Shown: piece by piece, positions 36,301 to 47,763 of the stretch
Layout: each line of letters starts with the position of its first letter
Numbering within the stretch: the first letter of the stretch is position 1
Assembly (NCBI RefSeq): GCF_020382885.2
Contig: NC_058497.1
Location: forward strand, 17,786,330-17,850,329
DNA from: Scatophagus argus
Taxonomy: Eukaryota > Chordata > Actinopteri > Scatophagidae
Direction: 5' to 3'
Length of the DNA stretch: 64,000 bases
The notes under the pieces: model-generated
Told to the model about the DNA's origin: nothing
Seen by the model: the letters and a program-made list of their open reading frames with translations, nothing else
Databases searched by the model: none
Program-made: the position numbers and the translations under genes

Positions 36301-37939
36301 TAAAACAACCATAGCTGTCGACCTGTAGAGATATTATAGCATGGCACTTTATTTTATACCAACAGAAGTTACTGTACTTTAGCTTTTAGTTTCTTCAATG
36401 CTCAAAAAGTCTATGTATCTCATTTTTATGTCAGTATCAAAATTAAATATGGGAGAGATCAAAGTTTTGAAACAAAGTTACATGACCATTTTCACTAAGA
36501 TGCAAAAACAAAAGTCTATCTCATATTTTAAACATTGGTTCAGTGTCACACAGGCCACAAAAGCACAGTCAGTGATGCAGAAACCTGCGGATGACGTCTG
36601 CTACTCTCTGGATCCTGCTGCGTGGGTGGTCACGGTGGATAGATTCAGAGTATTCCACACAGATCCCCTCCTTCTGGGCTGCTTGCAGGAAAGTTGCCAT
36701 GCCGTTATTGCCATAGTCCGAATCTGAGCGGACAGCACCTATCCAAGTCCAGCCAAAGTGTTTCACCAGCTTGGCCAGCGCGTCAGCCTGGAACTGATCA
36801 CTCGGGATTGTTCTGAAGAAAGTCGGGAACTGCTGCTTATCGGACAGACATGCACAAGTGGCAAAGTAGCTCACCTGAAGGAAGGCAGAAATGTAGTTCT
36901 TTAATGGAATAGACACACAATCAGCACTGGTGTAAATCACATAGTTTTTCAGAAATTCAAAACTATTTACTTGAGGAATGTCAAAGGCCCCGATGACGCG
37001 CGACATGCTGATGGATCGCGTGGAGCCAGACTCACCGACGATGGCCATCACCATACCTGACTGTGAGCAACTGTCGCTCATGTTAAACACCGGGTCAATG
37101 CCATTTAACAGCTGGAATGCCAACTGCACCGCCACAGACACTGAGGTGCACGAGTCGTGGATCTGATAACCGAGTTTGATGCCTGGCAGCAGCTCCGAGC
37201 TGTTGTTAATCTCCTCGATGGCGAAGATCATTGCGCGTGAGAAGCGCAGTTCACGGGAGTCAATGCTGCACAGAGACATTACACATACACTTGTTTACAC
37301 ACGTACACTTGTTTAAGACAACAACAGTTTTAACGGAAATTACACAGTAAAGGAGAGCTCTGCAATTAATACTAATAACTGCAAGATAACAAGATTAAAT
37401 ATCAGTCAAACATTACAGGATTATAAATACAATATCGAATAATACTTAAATGACAAATGTACCAGTTTGTTAGTATTTCTAAAAATCACTGACATTCATT
37501 CTTGGAAGCTTTTAGATTGTTGGTATACAAAAAACTTTGCAACACAATTTTAAATTCATATAAATGAAACCATTTCTAACCCCACACAGTCCATATCATG
37601 TTATCCCTCACTTCTCCCTCTTACTAACCTCCCTGTGCACTTCAGACCCTCAGGCATGGTGGTGTAGTTATTCTCCACTGTTTGTTTGTATTCGTGTATG
37701 GAGAAAACACCTCCAATAACGTAGTCTCCATCCATTGAGAATGCAGGCAGACGACTGGTACCCTGAAGCTTACATTTCACAGATGAGGCCTCAGTGCTGA
37801 CCCCAGCACCAGTCCTATCCTCTGTAAGCCCAGCCCTTTGTTTCACAGCATCTCCAGAATCATTCAGTGTAAGAGCTGAGTTCAGCTCACACAAACCCAG
37901 AGACAGAATCAGACCAATAAAGAGAGCTGAGATCTCCAT
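33306..37939 (-). CDS. A6: V2R/OlfC-type class C receptor, complete, minus strand, 882 aa
   Basis: Eight coding exons in transcript order: 37939-37629, 37265-36971, 36874-36585, 36322-36027, 35161-34956, 34827-34606, 34411-34288 and 34210-33306 (TAA); 2649 nt, phases identical to the plus-strand A genes. The signal peptide is [20 protein letters not shown]. Pocket residues Ser185, Thr208, Asp228, Tyr256 and Glu335 are kept; the loop after Ser185 reads TRS instead of TPS. Exon 2 is the most different of the group around residues 144-172 ([10 protein letters not shown] in place of GDNCSQSG), which moves an N-glycosylation site. Intron 2 (96 nt) is open in frame; intron 7 is 77 nt and not frame-preserving. 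No disruption is seen. It is the only intact gene in this orientation. Confidence 0.94.
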
Positions 37940-37984
37940 CCCTCAAGTCCCTGTGTGTGGGCAGACTGTATGCATTTTCACTGG

Positions 37985-38084
37985 TTTATATAAATTTTCA
38001 GAGCAAACCTTCCCACCCTCTACCGCATACATCAGTTTATTACACATCAGAGAGGATGCCCTTTCAGTAATCTCTGATGAGCTC
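37985..38084 (-). promoter_or_regulatory. A6 proximal promoter: conserved boxes plus TATA
   Basis: On the minus strand: GAGCTCATCAGAGA (38084-38071), AGGGCATCCTC (38061-38051), AAACTGATGTATGC (38038-38025) and TATATAAA (37992-37985), 46 bp before the ATG. Same order as A4 and A5. Confidence 0.6.
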
Positions 38085-38276
38085 CTGCCTATTTTTCTCT
38101 GGGCTGCATATTTAATTTCAATTACACATATCTGTCACATGTCAATGGTTCAATAAAAAAATTGTAATTGTATTAAAATCAACCAGATGGAGACTCTATG
38201 ACATACGCAAAGCAAAAGCTCTGTGCTGCATGATGCCATCTAAATTATTTCCAAACCCATAATGTCTTTGGACTGA

Positions 38277-39262
38277 TTTTTGTTCATTCAATGCTTATTT
38301 GTATTTTCATTTGGAGCAAATATACATAGTATTAATCCAACACCGGACACCAGAATGGCAAATATCTCCACAGCCACAGTAAATTTCCCAGGAGAGCTGA
38401 CATACGCTGGGATAAAGGTGATCCACACTGCACAGAATATCAACATGCTGAAGGTGATAAGCTTGGCTTCATTAAAATTATCAGGTAGTTTGCGGGCTAA
38501 GACAGCTAACACTAAGCAAAAGGCAGCCAGCAGGCCGATGTACCCGAGCACAACCCAGAACCCAATATCTGAGCCCAATGCACACTCCAGGATGATCCTC
38601 TCTTTGTATGTGGTCAGGTTTTTCATCGGAAAAGGGGGACTAAGAACCAACCAAATAGTACACTTTAAAAGGTACAAGGTACTGTGTTCAGAGTAGCTGC
38701 TGGAAAAAAAATAGCTGTAGCTTACATAGTGCCTGCTTTTTAAATTGCCAGATACTGATTTTGCACTGAACATGACAATGTCAGTATGATTGTAGAGGAT
38801 AGTCTAACATTACAGTCTAACATCCTACCCTAGTAGCACATTTTGGTTCCCAGAACGTTCCCCTAATGTTGTTTGTTACATGTTTGGTTCCCTCGATGTT
38901 TAGGGAACATTAGGCTTCGTTAGGTTTCTGTATAACCAAGGGGGAATGTTCCCTTCCCGTTAGTTCTTGGTTATAACATTATATATACGTTCTGTGTTGC
39001 TAGGGTACCACTGTCTACCACTCCTCTCTTAGTGACTTATGTGATTATGTTACAGATTTTGTATGTGTATCGAGAAAACGGCTTCAGTAATGTAATCTCC
39101 ACCCACTGAGAATGCAGGTAGAAGAGTGGTACCCTGAAGCTTACATTTCATAGATGAGGCCTCAGTGCTGACCCCAGCACCACTCCTATCCTCTGTAAGC
39201 GCAGACCTTTGAACCATTCAAAGCAAGAGCTAAATTCAGTTCACACAAACCCAGAGACAAAA
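38277..39262 (-). pseudogene. Relic of a subfamily A receptor: exon 1 and the 3' end of the 7TM exon only
   Basis: Two pieces in transcript order. About 39262-39061 matches exon 1 (LSLGLCELN-like, then [11 protein letters not shown]-like sequence), but the start codon is lost and a deletion shifts the frame. About 38664-38277 matches the last part of the 7TM exon from [12 protein letters not shown] to [17 protein letters not shown], then skips about 33 bp (the [11 protein letters not shown] segment) and ends at a TGA. Exons 2-7 and the first half of exon 8 are absent, so it is dead. A 177-bp MITE sits between the two pieces. It marks the boundary between the two subfamilies. Confidence 0.85.
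38828..39004. mobile_element. 177-bp MITE with inverted ends and TA target site
   Basis: Ends CCCTAGTAGCAC and GTGTTGCTAGGG are near-perfect inverted repeats, flanked by TA (38826-38827 and 39005-39006). Inside are several AACGTTCC/AACATTAGG phrases (CCAGAACGTTCCCC, GGGAACATTAGG). Non-coding. TA duplication suggests a Tc1/mariner-type partner. Confidence 0.65.
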
Positions 39263-40380
39263 TCAGCACAATGTACCCAAAACGGTGCAAATGGAGTGCT
39301 AGTGCAGAAGAAGTCAGTGAGCACATACCAATATATTTGTCATAATGTTAAAATCTGCACAGCACTCTTTGATTTCATGTAGATATAATGCTTTGCGCAC
39401 AATTCATTGCAAGGTATTTTCTTTTGTATTTCATACTGTCAGTTCTACTACTACCATCTAGTGGACGTTGTCACATGTAGAGAAAATGTAACAAACATCA
39501 TATTGTTACCAGAATGTATCATCGAAAAAAAAAAGAAAATGAAGGCCACAGATTACAGTACATTTAGCTGTAGTTATGTGAGCACAGAGGACTGATACAT
39601 CAGCTCGACCACCCTCTGCAGGAGCAGCTAACTCTGTTAAGGTTGCTTGGCAGGTTGATGTTCACCAAAAAATACTTTTGCAACAGTGGAAGAAGAGTCA
39701 GGAAGAGTTACAGAAGGGATCTCTCTCTCCCAGACTTGCAACAGTTGTTACATGTACAGAACATACCATCAAAACCACAAAACATATCACAATGACAAAA
39801 TTTCTCATACATGAATATAAAAGTTGAGATTTTGTCAAGTTGGGTCATACAAAGAAGATCTTGTTATGTCAAATTTTCTCAGTCCTCAGTCCAGTTGACA
39901 GACAGAGAATCATCGTCTCGGCTGAGGTACTCGAAACAGTAGATTCCTGGTCTCCACTGGACTCCACTCCAAAGTTAACTCCACTCATGGAGAAAATGAA
40001 ACCAGTGAGCAAACTTGCTAATCACCAAAAAGACAAAAGATGGTTGATGGCAGTTTTAAGGCCTTATACATGATGGGGTCTCCACATATTCAGGTGGGCC
40101 AACATTTGTGCAAATTTCAGTGAGTGAATACTTGATTGTGATGTGGGTGAATTTTATTGTGTGAGTATATATGTAATTTATGCACAATAGATATTTTTTC
40201 ATGTTGTGAAAGAATGAACTTTTTTAATATGAAATTTTTTTCCGGCATTGAATTGCGTAATCTTGACAGTCTATGTCAAGATTATGTATCTGTGCACAAG
40301 TTTAATGCTAATATGTGTATTATGTCCTGCCCACACTGCTGACAGTGCCCTGATTGGTGGTGTGAAAGATTTAACAAATG
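39263..40380. other. Spacer between subfamilies A and B, unassigned
   Basis: No receptor exon or known repeat was recognised on either strand. It ends at the B1 promoter region. Confidence 0.45.
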
Positions 40381-40423
40381 ACGAAAAGGACACGCAGTAA
40401 ATGACATATTCTGGCATATAAAA
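40349..40423 (+). promoter_or_regulatory. B1 proximal promoter: subfamily B boxes plus TATA
   Basis: CTGATTGGTGGTGTGAAAG (from 40350), ATGACGAAAA (40379-40388), AAATGACATA (about 40399) and TATAAAA (40417-40423), 60 bp before the ATG. B2, B3 and B4 carry the same series, which differs from that of subfamily A. Confidence 0.55.
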
Positions 40424-40476
40424 TTAAGCAACGATGCTTCAAGTTTAGAAACAGGGGTAACAGAAGGAGGGAAGAT

Positions 40477-43400
40477 ATGGGAGCATTTTTCGAGACATAT
40501 TTACTCTTTTGTCTCGACCTGATTTTGCTTTTACTCTCTTCTTCTTTTTTCCTCTCTAAGTCTTCATCTCTTTCCCCATCTTGTAAATTATGGAGGCAGT
40601 TTCATCTCAATGGGTTGCAAAAGGCTGGGGATGTGATTTTAGGTGGGCTGATTGAGGTTCATTACACCTCAGTCTTCCCTGAGTGGACATTCACTTCAGA
40701 GCCACGTCAGCCCACCTGCACAGGGTAAGTCTCCATAAGCATAAACGCACGATGCTAAAAAGAATAACGAGAAAAATCTATACTGAGATATGTGTCTTGT
40801 ATTGTAATATCGGTGTTAATCAGACATTGAGATATTCCTACAAGTTCAAGTGTAGTTGTTACAACAAGGTCATATTAATACAGGCTGTCTTAATGAAATG
40901 GCACTGCGAATAATATGTATAGGCTACTTGCATTTTCACAATATATGTGATTAATAATGACATTTTGTGTTTTAGCTTTGACACTCAAGGGTTCAGGCAT
41001 GCCATGGCACTGGTATTTGCTATTGATGAGATCAACAAAAACTCCAATCTCCTACCAAATGTGACTCTGGGATACAATCTTTATGATAACTGTGGTGCAC
41101 TTGTAATTGGATTTCGTGCAGCCCTGGTGCTGGCCAGTGGTCAAGAGGAGCAGTTTCTGCTCCAGGAGAACTGTTTGGGGACGCCTCCGGTCCTGGGGAT
41201 TGTGGGTGATTCATACTCAACATTTTCTATTGCCAGCTCCAATGTGTTAGGTTTATTCAGATTGCCTATGGTGAGCTTTCCTCTGTTCTTTGAAGAGGCT
41301 GTTCATATCAAATATTCATAAAATGTTAAAATGGATCAAATATTTTAAATTTGTCAATTGAGTTGCATGAGATACTGTACGCAGCCTGTGTGAAAACTGC
41401 AAGTCTCTTTTCAGGTGAGTCATTTTGCTACATGTTCCTGTCTGAGTGATCGGAAAAAGTTTCCATCCTTCTTTAGAACAATCCCAAGTGATGCTTTCCA
41501 GGTGAAAATATAAGCAAAACAATAACTGCAAATTATGTTTAAAGCATGAAATAATAACACAGAAATAACTGAATCTACAGTGCAGTGAATCTCTGTAAAA
41601 TCTCTGTAATTCAAACCATTCTCTATCTATAGGTACGTGCTATGATTCAGATTCTAAAACACTTTGGCTGGACTTGGGTAGGCCTGCTGATCAGTGACGA
41701 CGACTACGGACTACATGTTGCCCGATCCTTTCAATCAGATTTGGCTCAGTCAGGTGGAGGTTGTCTGGCCTACTCAGAGGTTTTGCCCTGGGGAAATGAT
41801 CCAGCTGAACTTAGGAGGATTGTGAATGTGATGAAGACATCAACGGCTCGTGTGGTCATGGTGTTCGCACATGAAATCCACATTTATCAATTAATGGAAG
41901 AGGTTGGGTTCAAAATATAATGTAATATATAAATCCATGTTTTTATAAAAGTTAAAAAAGTTTTTGTATTTTCAGTCTAGGAAAAGATGCAATCCTGTCA
42001 AATATAACAGTTTCTGATTATTTTTTTATATGTGAATTTTCATTTTGACCTTCAGAAAACAAACCTGTTCTCTGAGCAAAATGCGATTTTTCTCCAATCT
42101 GTGGTAGGAAAGGGAAAGACAAATAAATTGCACATAAAATCGCAGCCTAGTTGTATATATTTGTGTGAATAGCACAAAGTAGACTATATTTGTGCCTTAG
42201 ATGTTGAGAAAATTTTTTTGATTCATTTGATTTTAATTCAAATTGCAGGTGGTGAGGCAGAATGTGACCGGCCTTCAGTGGATGGCCAGTGAAGCTTGGA
42301 CATCTGTTGATGTACTCCAGACGCCCAACTTCATGCCGTACCTGGGCGGCACGCTGGGCATTGCCATCCGCCGAGGAGAAATAGCAGGGTTCAGGGAATT
42401 CCTCTTAAGAATACACCCCAACGAACACAACAACAACTATGGAAATAGTATAGTAAGAGTTCAATATTATAATCAGACCTGAGTTTGCAGCAAGAATGTA
42501 TTGTCATTATTCCTATTAACACAGATCTTGAAAGATTTTAAAAATTACATCTTAGGTAAATCAGTTTTGGGAGGACATATTTCAGTGCAAATTCCCACCA
42601 GCTCCTGCAGGTTGGGTGGAAGGTGCGGGAGCAATATGCACTGGACAGGAGGATCTACACAGTGTGGAGAGTGAGTTGTTTGATGTCTCAAACCTCAGGC
42701 CAGAGTACAATGTGTACAAGGCTGTGTATGCACTGGCATATGCCCTTGATGACATGCTACGTTGTATTCCTGGGAGAGGGCCTTTCAGCGGGCACAGCTG
42801 TGCGAGTTTGCAAAGAATGGAGCCATGGCAGGTATGATATCAGTTTACACAGCACGTGAATGATGACATGTTTCTAAATACAGGTGTTAGTTCTGCTACT
42901 AACTGAATACAATTTATCAGTAGGAATATTAGTAAAGAAAAATAGATGACATCATGGAAAAGGCCTCCCACAAAAAAATACTGACAATGCTAATCAAGGA
43001 ATCATTCAAACGAGGACCATTCAACCAAATTGTGTGTAAATTTTCCCATTTACAGTACAGAGCCAGGACTGTGTACAAACTCCAGACTGTTTTTCAGTGT
43101 GGTCAGTTAGAGCTGTGGCAACCAAACTTCACAACAACAAACTCTGAAGTGACCCCCATTTGATAATATATATATTTTTTTTCACTTTAGGTTAAAAATG
43201 TGTGTGCATTCTGACTTTGCACCCATCCTGTAGAATAGCCCATATACAAGTATTTGAATTTAGAATAGAAGGAAATCTAAAATTGATCAAATAGAATGAA
43301 ACAAACATAAGCAATATATTCAGTTTTTCTGTAGTTTAATAAACAAATAATAATTAAGCAATCAGACAAAGTAGAATGAAATTCATGGTGCCTCAAAAAA

Positions 43401-46257
43401 TTGATTGAAATTGAAATTGAACAGTTAATTTTTTATGTTTATTATGTTTCCAAATTTAAAGAGTAACTTAACACCCACTGTAAATCTAGTCCAGTGGTTT
43501 AGCTTTGGCACACCTATCAGTGATGGTGTTTGTGGTCAGATGTGAAACATACAAAAAACTTTAACCAATAAGGGCAGCAAAGCAGCAAAGCAAAGTTTTT
43601 TTGGCCTGGTATTAAGTTACACATGAAACATTATTTGAGCAAAGTCAGGACATGTCAGATCAGGTATGCATTTAGATTGAATTACGCTCTTTATCTGTCA
43701 TTTTCTTTCATTCTTTTGAAGCTGGTGTATTATTTGGATAAAGTAAACTTCACCACACCTTTTGGGGATCAAGTGTCATTTGATGATAATGGAGATGCCT
43801 TACCGATCTATGACGTCATGAACTGGCTGTGGCTTCCTGATGGAACAACAAAGATTCAGAATGTGGGTGAGATTAAAGAGTCAGCCAAAGGTGAAGAGCT
43901 CACACTTGATGAAGACAAAATTTTCTGGAACTTCAAATCTAAAAAGGTGATTGTGATGTTACTTTCATTGATGTTTCACAATGATAACTCAAGTAACAGC
44001 ATGAAATGGTGTAGAACAATGATTACTCTTACAATCCCCATAGCCACCCCGGTCAATTTGCAGTGAGAGTTGCCCTCCAGGTACCCGCATGGCCAGAAAG
44101 AAAGGGGAACCTGTGTGCTGCTTTGACTGCATCCCTTGTTCTGAGGGAAAGATCAGCAATGAGACTGGTTGGTATCATTATAAAATAATGTCATTTATTA
44201 ATTTGCGGTTTAAAAAAAAAAAATCAATCAGTGTCTTTGGCTTAAGCAAATTAGCATATATGTCGGTGCACATCGAATCGCAGATATTAAGACATTAATA
44301 TACAACCCAGCAATTAACAATTAGCAGACACTGGTTTATTTGCAGTACTGACAAAAGTCTGACTCAGTGTTAGAAGCTTTTGTCACTGAAATAGTGGTTC
44401 CTGCTGTGGCTTTTTTTTTCTACCAAGCAGTAAAAGGAGTTTAATGAGGAACCATTTACACTGTTTGGCACAAAAGCAGCAGCAGTCAGGACCCACATCC
44501 CACATCCCCACCTGAGCTAATAGTAGCTATTTTTTCAGCAGCAAATTGGCTATGTCAAATTCTGAGATTTCAGCATCTGCTGGGTGTTCATTTTGGAACA
44601 CTGAAGGATTCCTTTGTTTTTAATATAGATCCAGTATTTAATATAGATATTGTCTAGGTTTTGTTTCAAAGAGGATTCCAAGAAGCAAATGATAGACTTA
44701 ACTTTAAACGGTGTAAATGGTTAATAAAGTCTTTATTGGAGATATTCAGTACAGTACAAAACACACAATGGAAATAGTTCACAAGGACTGGGAATGAAAA
44801 AGGCAGATAACCAGGCAACAGGTGAGTGCAAAAGACTAGATGCACACGGAGATGTCCAGGAGCGAAGAATCCGAAACACAAAGGCAAACTCTAAAAGCTG
44901 GGGGATATCAGGTCCAATCCAGAGACAGAGCTGAGTAGGGTAGAGGAGCTTAGAGGTGAATCTGAACAATGACAGCAAAATTAATCTTCTCAAAACAAGC
45001 AACAACAAAATTCAAAATGTGAGCCTGACAAGATACCACTAGAGCAGACATTATAACCTGGAAAGGGTGGAGAGGGAAAGAAGGTCTTAAATATCCATGG
45101 GCAGTGAACGAGTTATTGGAGGCAGATGAGAAACAGCTGTCCAGGCAGGGGACTGACAGGACACAGGAATGGCTCCACCCATATCTGCTGCGAATTGGAC
45201 AAGCAACAGGAAAACCACCTGGGGGAAATCACAGGAAGACAGGAAACAAACAGTACAGAACATGAAACAAAGAGGAAAAAAACACCTCAAGATACTAATC
45301 CTAACAGATATTCATCTTGACTTTTTTTTTCTTTTTTCATCAGACTCCATGGAGTGCACCAGTTGTCCAGAGGACTTCTGGTCCAACACCCTGCATGAGC
45401 AATGTGTTCCTAAGAAAACAGAGTTCCTCTCCTACCATGAGCCTCTGGGTATCTGCTTGACTGCTGCCTCATTGCTGGGAGCATTTACCTGTGCTGTTGT
45501 CCTGGGCATCTTCACATATCATCGTAGTACACCCATGGTACGAGCCAACAATTCAGAACTGAGTTTCCTGCTCTTGGTATCACTTAAGTTATGTTTCCTG
45601 TGCTCACTCCTGTTTATTGGTCGTCCCAGACTGTGGACATGCCAGCTGAGACACGCAGCATTTGGGATCAGCTTTGTGCTTTGTGTCTCTTGTATTTTGG
45701 TAAAAACCATGGTGGTTCTGGCTGTGTTCAAGGCCTCCAAGCCAGGAGGTGGAGCCAGTCTGAAGTGGTTTGGTGCTATGCAGCAGAGAGGGACAGTGAT
45801 GGTTCTTACTTCTGTTCAGGCAGCAATCTGCACAGCTTGGCTTGTGTCTGCCTCACCAACTCCTCATAAAAACACTCAATACCACAATGACAAAATAGTT
45901 TATGAATGTGTAGTTGGGTCTACGATTGGTTTTGGAGTTTTACTTGGCTACATTGGTTTACTGGCCATCCTCAGTTTCCTGTTAGCATTTCTGGCAAGAA
46001 ATCTCCCAGACAATTTCAATGAGGCCAAGCTCATTACTTTCAGCATGCTGATCTTCTGTGCTGTGTGGGTGGCCTTTGTCCCTGCTTATGTCAACTCTCC
46101 AGGTAAATATGCAGATGCAGTGGAGGTATTTGCCATCCTGGCCTCCAGTTTTGGTATCTTGGTAGCACTGTTTGGACCCAAATGTTACATAATCCTGCTG
46201 AGACCAGAGAGGAACACAAAGAAAGCCATCATGGGTCGAGGCACCTCTAAGACATAA
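40477..46257 (+). CDS. B1: V2R/OlfC-type class C receptor, subfamily B, complete, 880 aa
   Basis: Nine coding exons: 40477-40724, 40976-41270, 41415-41501, 41633-41902, 42249-42452, 42556-42831, 43722-43946, 44044-44167 and 45344-46257 (TAA); 2643 nt. An extra phase-0 intron splits the ligand domain after [10 protein letters not shown]. The signal peptide is hydrophobic ([19 protein letters not shown]). Pocket residues are Ser164, Thr187, Asp207, Tyr235 and Glu315. The CRD starts [15 protein letters not shown]; the 7TM exon ends [19 protein letters not shown]. Two donors are weak: exon 4 ends GAG|GTTGGG (GTATGT in B2/B3) and exon 8 ends G|GTTGGT (shared with B2/B3). Intron 8 holds a solo-LTR fossil ending 37 bp before exon 9. 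AATAAA at about 46399 may be the poly(A) signal. Coding exons are intact; efficient splicing of exon 4 is the one doubt. Confidence 0.9.
44651..45306 (+). mobile_element. Solo-LTR-like fossil in intron 8 of B1
   Basis: About 656 bp beginning TGTCTAGG and ending CCTAACA, with a perfect 5-bp target duplication GATAT (44646-44650 and 45307-45311). TG...CA ends and the 5-bp duplication indicate an LTR element; no internal region is present. AATAAA lies at 44723-44728. It is a different family from the LTRs at 15.4 and 55.6 kb. Non-coding relic. Confidence 0.65.
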
Positions 46258-46879
46258 TAGAACAATTTTGATTTTGCTTGTATTTTGCATTTCCTCAGGA
46301 GTCAAATGCTTGTAACAGATACATACGAGAAGTAAATGTCTTTTTAATTTCATAACTCTCTTTACATCAAAGTAAAAAATTAGAATAAAATGAGAAGAAA
46401 TAAAGCCATTTATGCAGAAGCAGGTCTTCAATCATCATTGCCTTTTTTTACTCATAAATACTTTCTTATTTACTAAAATATGTTCAACCAACAAATTCTA
46501 ACCATAAGTTAAAGCCACTTTGTCGAGACCCTCAGCATTTCACACAGTCACACAGTACAAAGTGTTTTAGTATCTATGTGCAATGTGCTGAGCCTTTCCT
46601 TTAGCATGTGATGCACAATATGTTTAACATGAAACAGCAAATTTGGTTAGGTTTAGGAACAAAAAACCTGCTTGGTTAGGTTTAGAAGGGGAATATTAAA
46701 ATTTGATTCCACACAGGACTCAAACTTCGGTCTCCTGAGAGAAGGTCCTGTGTGTGAAGGAGCAGAGTTGTTCCAATCGACTCATAGAGTCACTGTGATT
46801 AGTTAAAAGCTCAGTGCATCTCGAGGGACATGATAGAATTTTGGTATTACACTTCCTGGGAATGGGACCTGACATGTCC

Positions 46880-46990
46880 AATTCAGTTTCAATTCAATTC
46901 AGTTTTTTTATATAGCATCAATTCACAGCAAAAGTTATCTCATGACACTTTCCAATTAGAGCTGATCTAGACTATACTCTTTAACTTATA
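46880..46990. repeat. Common fish interspersed repeat fragment, spacer 1
   Basis: CAATTCAATTCAG, TTTATATAGCATCAATTCAC and TTATCTCATGACACTTTCC match a ubiquitous fish repeat (typically TATATAGCGCCAATTCACAA). The class is not assigned. About 210 bp present in the duplicate at 55.2-55.5 kb are missing here. Confidence 0.55.
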
Positions 46991-47110
46991 ACTGTTCATA
47001 ACTTAAATATTTTCTCTGAATTTTCTGAAAATCAATCCATATTCTACTTTCAATTTCAGTCGCAGTCGCATTTGGATCTTAAAGACAGTGCAACAGTGTT
47101 TAAGCTAGTC

Positions 47111-47763
47111 CCAACCCCAATGCAGAGTGAAAAAGGGCTGGCGGGCGAGGCACAGGTCAAAAAAACAATAGTCTTTATTTAGTAAGGCTAAACTCAAAAA
47201 ACACTGTTACTGTGGCAAAAACTCCTGGGCAAACATGGCATGGCAAGACTAAACAAGGCAAGGCAAGAAAAAAACAAATGATCCTGGCATGGACACTAAT
47301 GTAATGCTCAGACAAAGGTGGCTGGGAAGACAAGGACTAAATAGACATGACGAGACACAGGTGACACACATTAGGAGGGAGAAAGCAATCAGGAAAACCA
47401 AAAACAAAGTTACATGAAAACAGGGCACACAGGGGAAGTGATGCTTTTCTAAATAAAACAGGACATGACAAAAACCTTGAACATAATACATGGAAACAAG
47501 ACACACATGGAACATGACACAAGGACTCAAAAACCAAAAGACAGCGAACCAAGGCATGACATAAACCTGAACTTAAAACATGAAAAACACATGAGAGACA
47601 AACATGGAACATGGACTCAAGCATAAAACATGGAAACACAAGAAACGTGACACATGGATTCAAAAACAAAAGGACAGAAAACCAGGACGTGACTGAAACC
47701 TGAACTTAAAACATGAAAAACACATGAGACAACAAAGCATAACCAAAAAAAACAGGCATGACA
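47111..47763. mobile_element. Solo-LTR-like fossil in the B1-B2 spacer, incomplete
   Basis: Same insertion as the one at 55646-56338, carried along by the tandem duplication, with the same right end (GGCATGACA then CTTAT). This copy is broken (incomplete at one end). Non-coding relic older than the duplication. Confidence 0.65.

Noticed and set aside
44089-44298. Separate small gene starting MARKKGEP
   Set aside because: It is the cysteine-rich exon 8 of B1 read past its donor into the intron; B2 has the equivalent at 53265.
45169-45343. N-terminal extension of the B1 7TM exon
   Set aside because: The upstream frame runs through the LTR fossil and the T-rich acceptor tract; the CAG at 45341-45343 with correct phase is the true exon start.
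47249-47669. Cys/Phe-rich open frames of about 100 codons on the minus strand in the LTR-like copies
   Set aside because: Low-complexity readings of an A/C-rich repeat, present only inside the fossil element.
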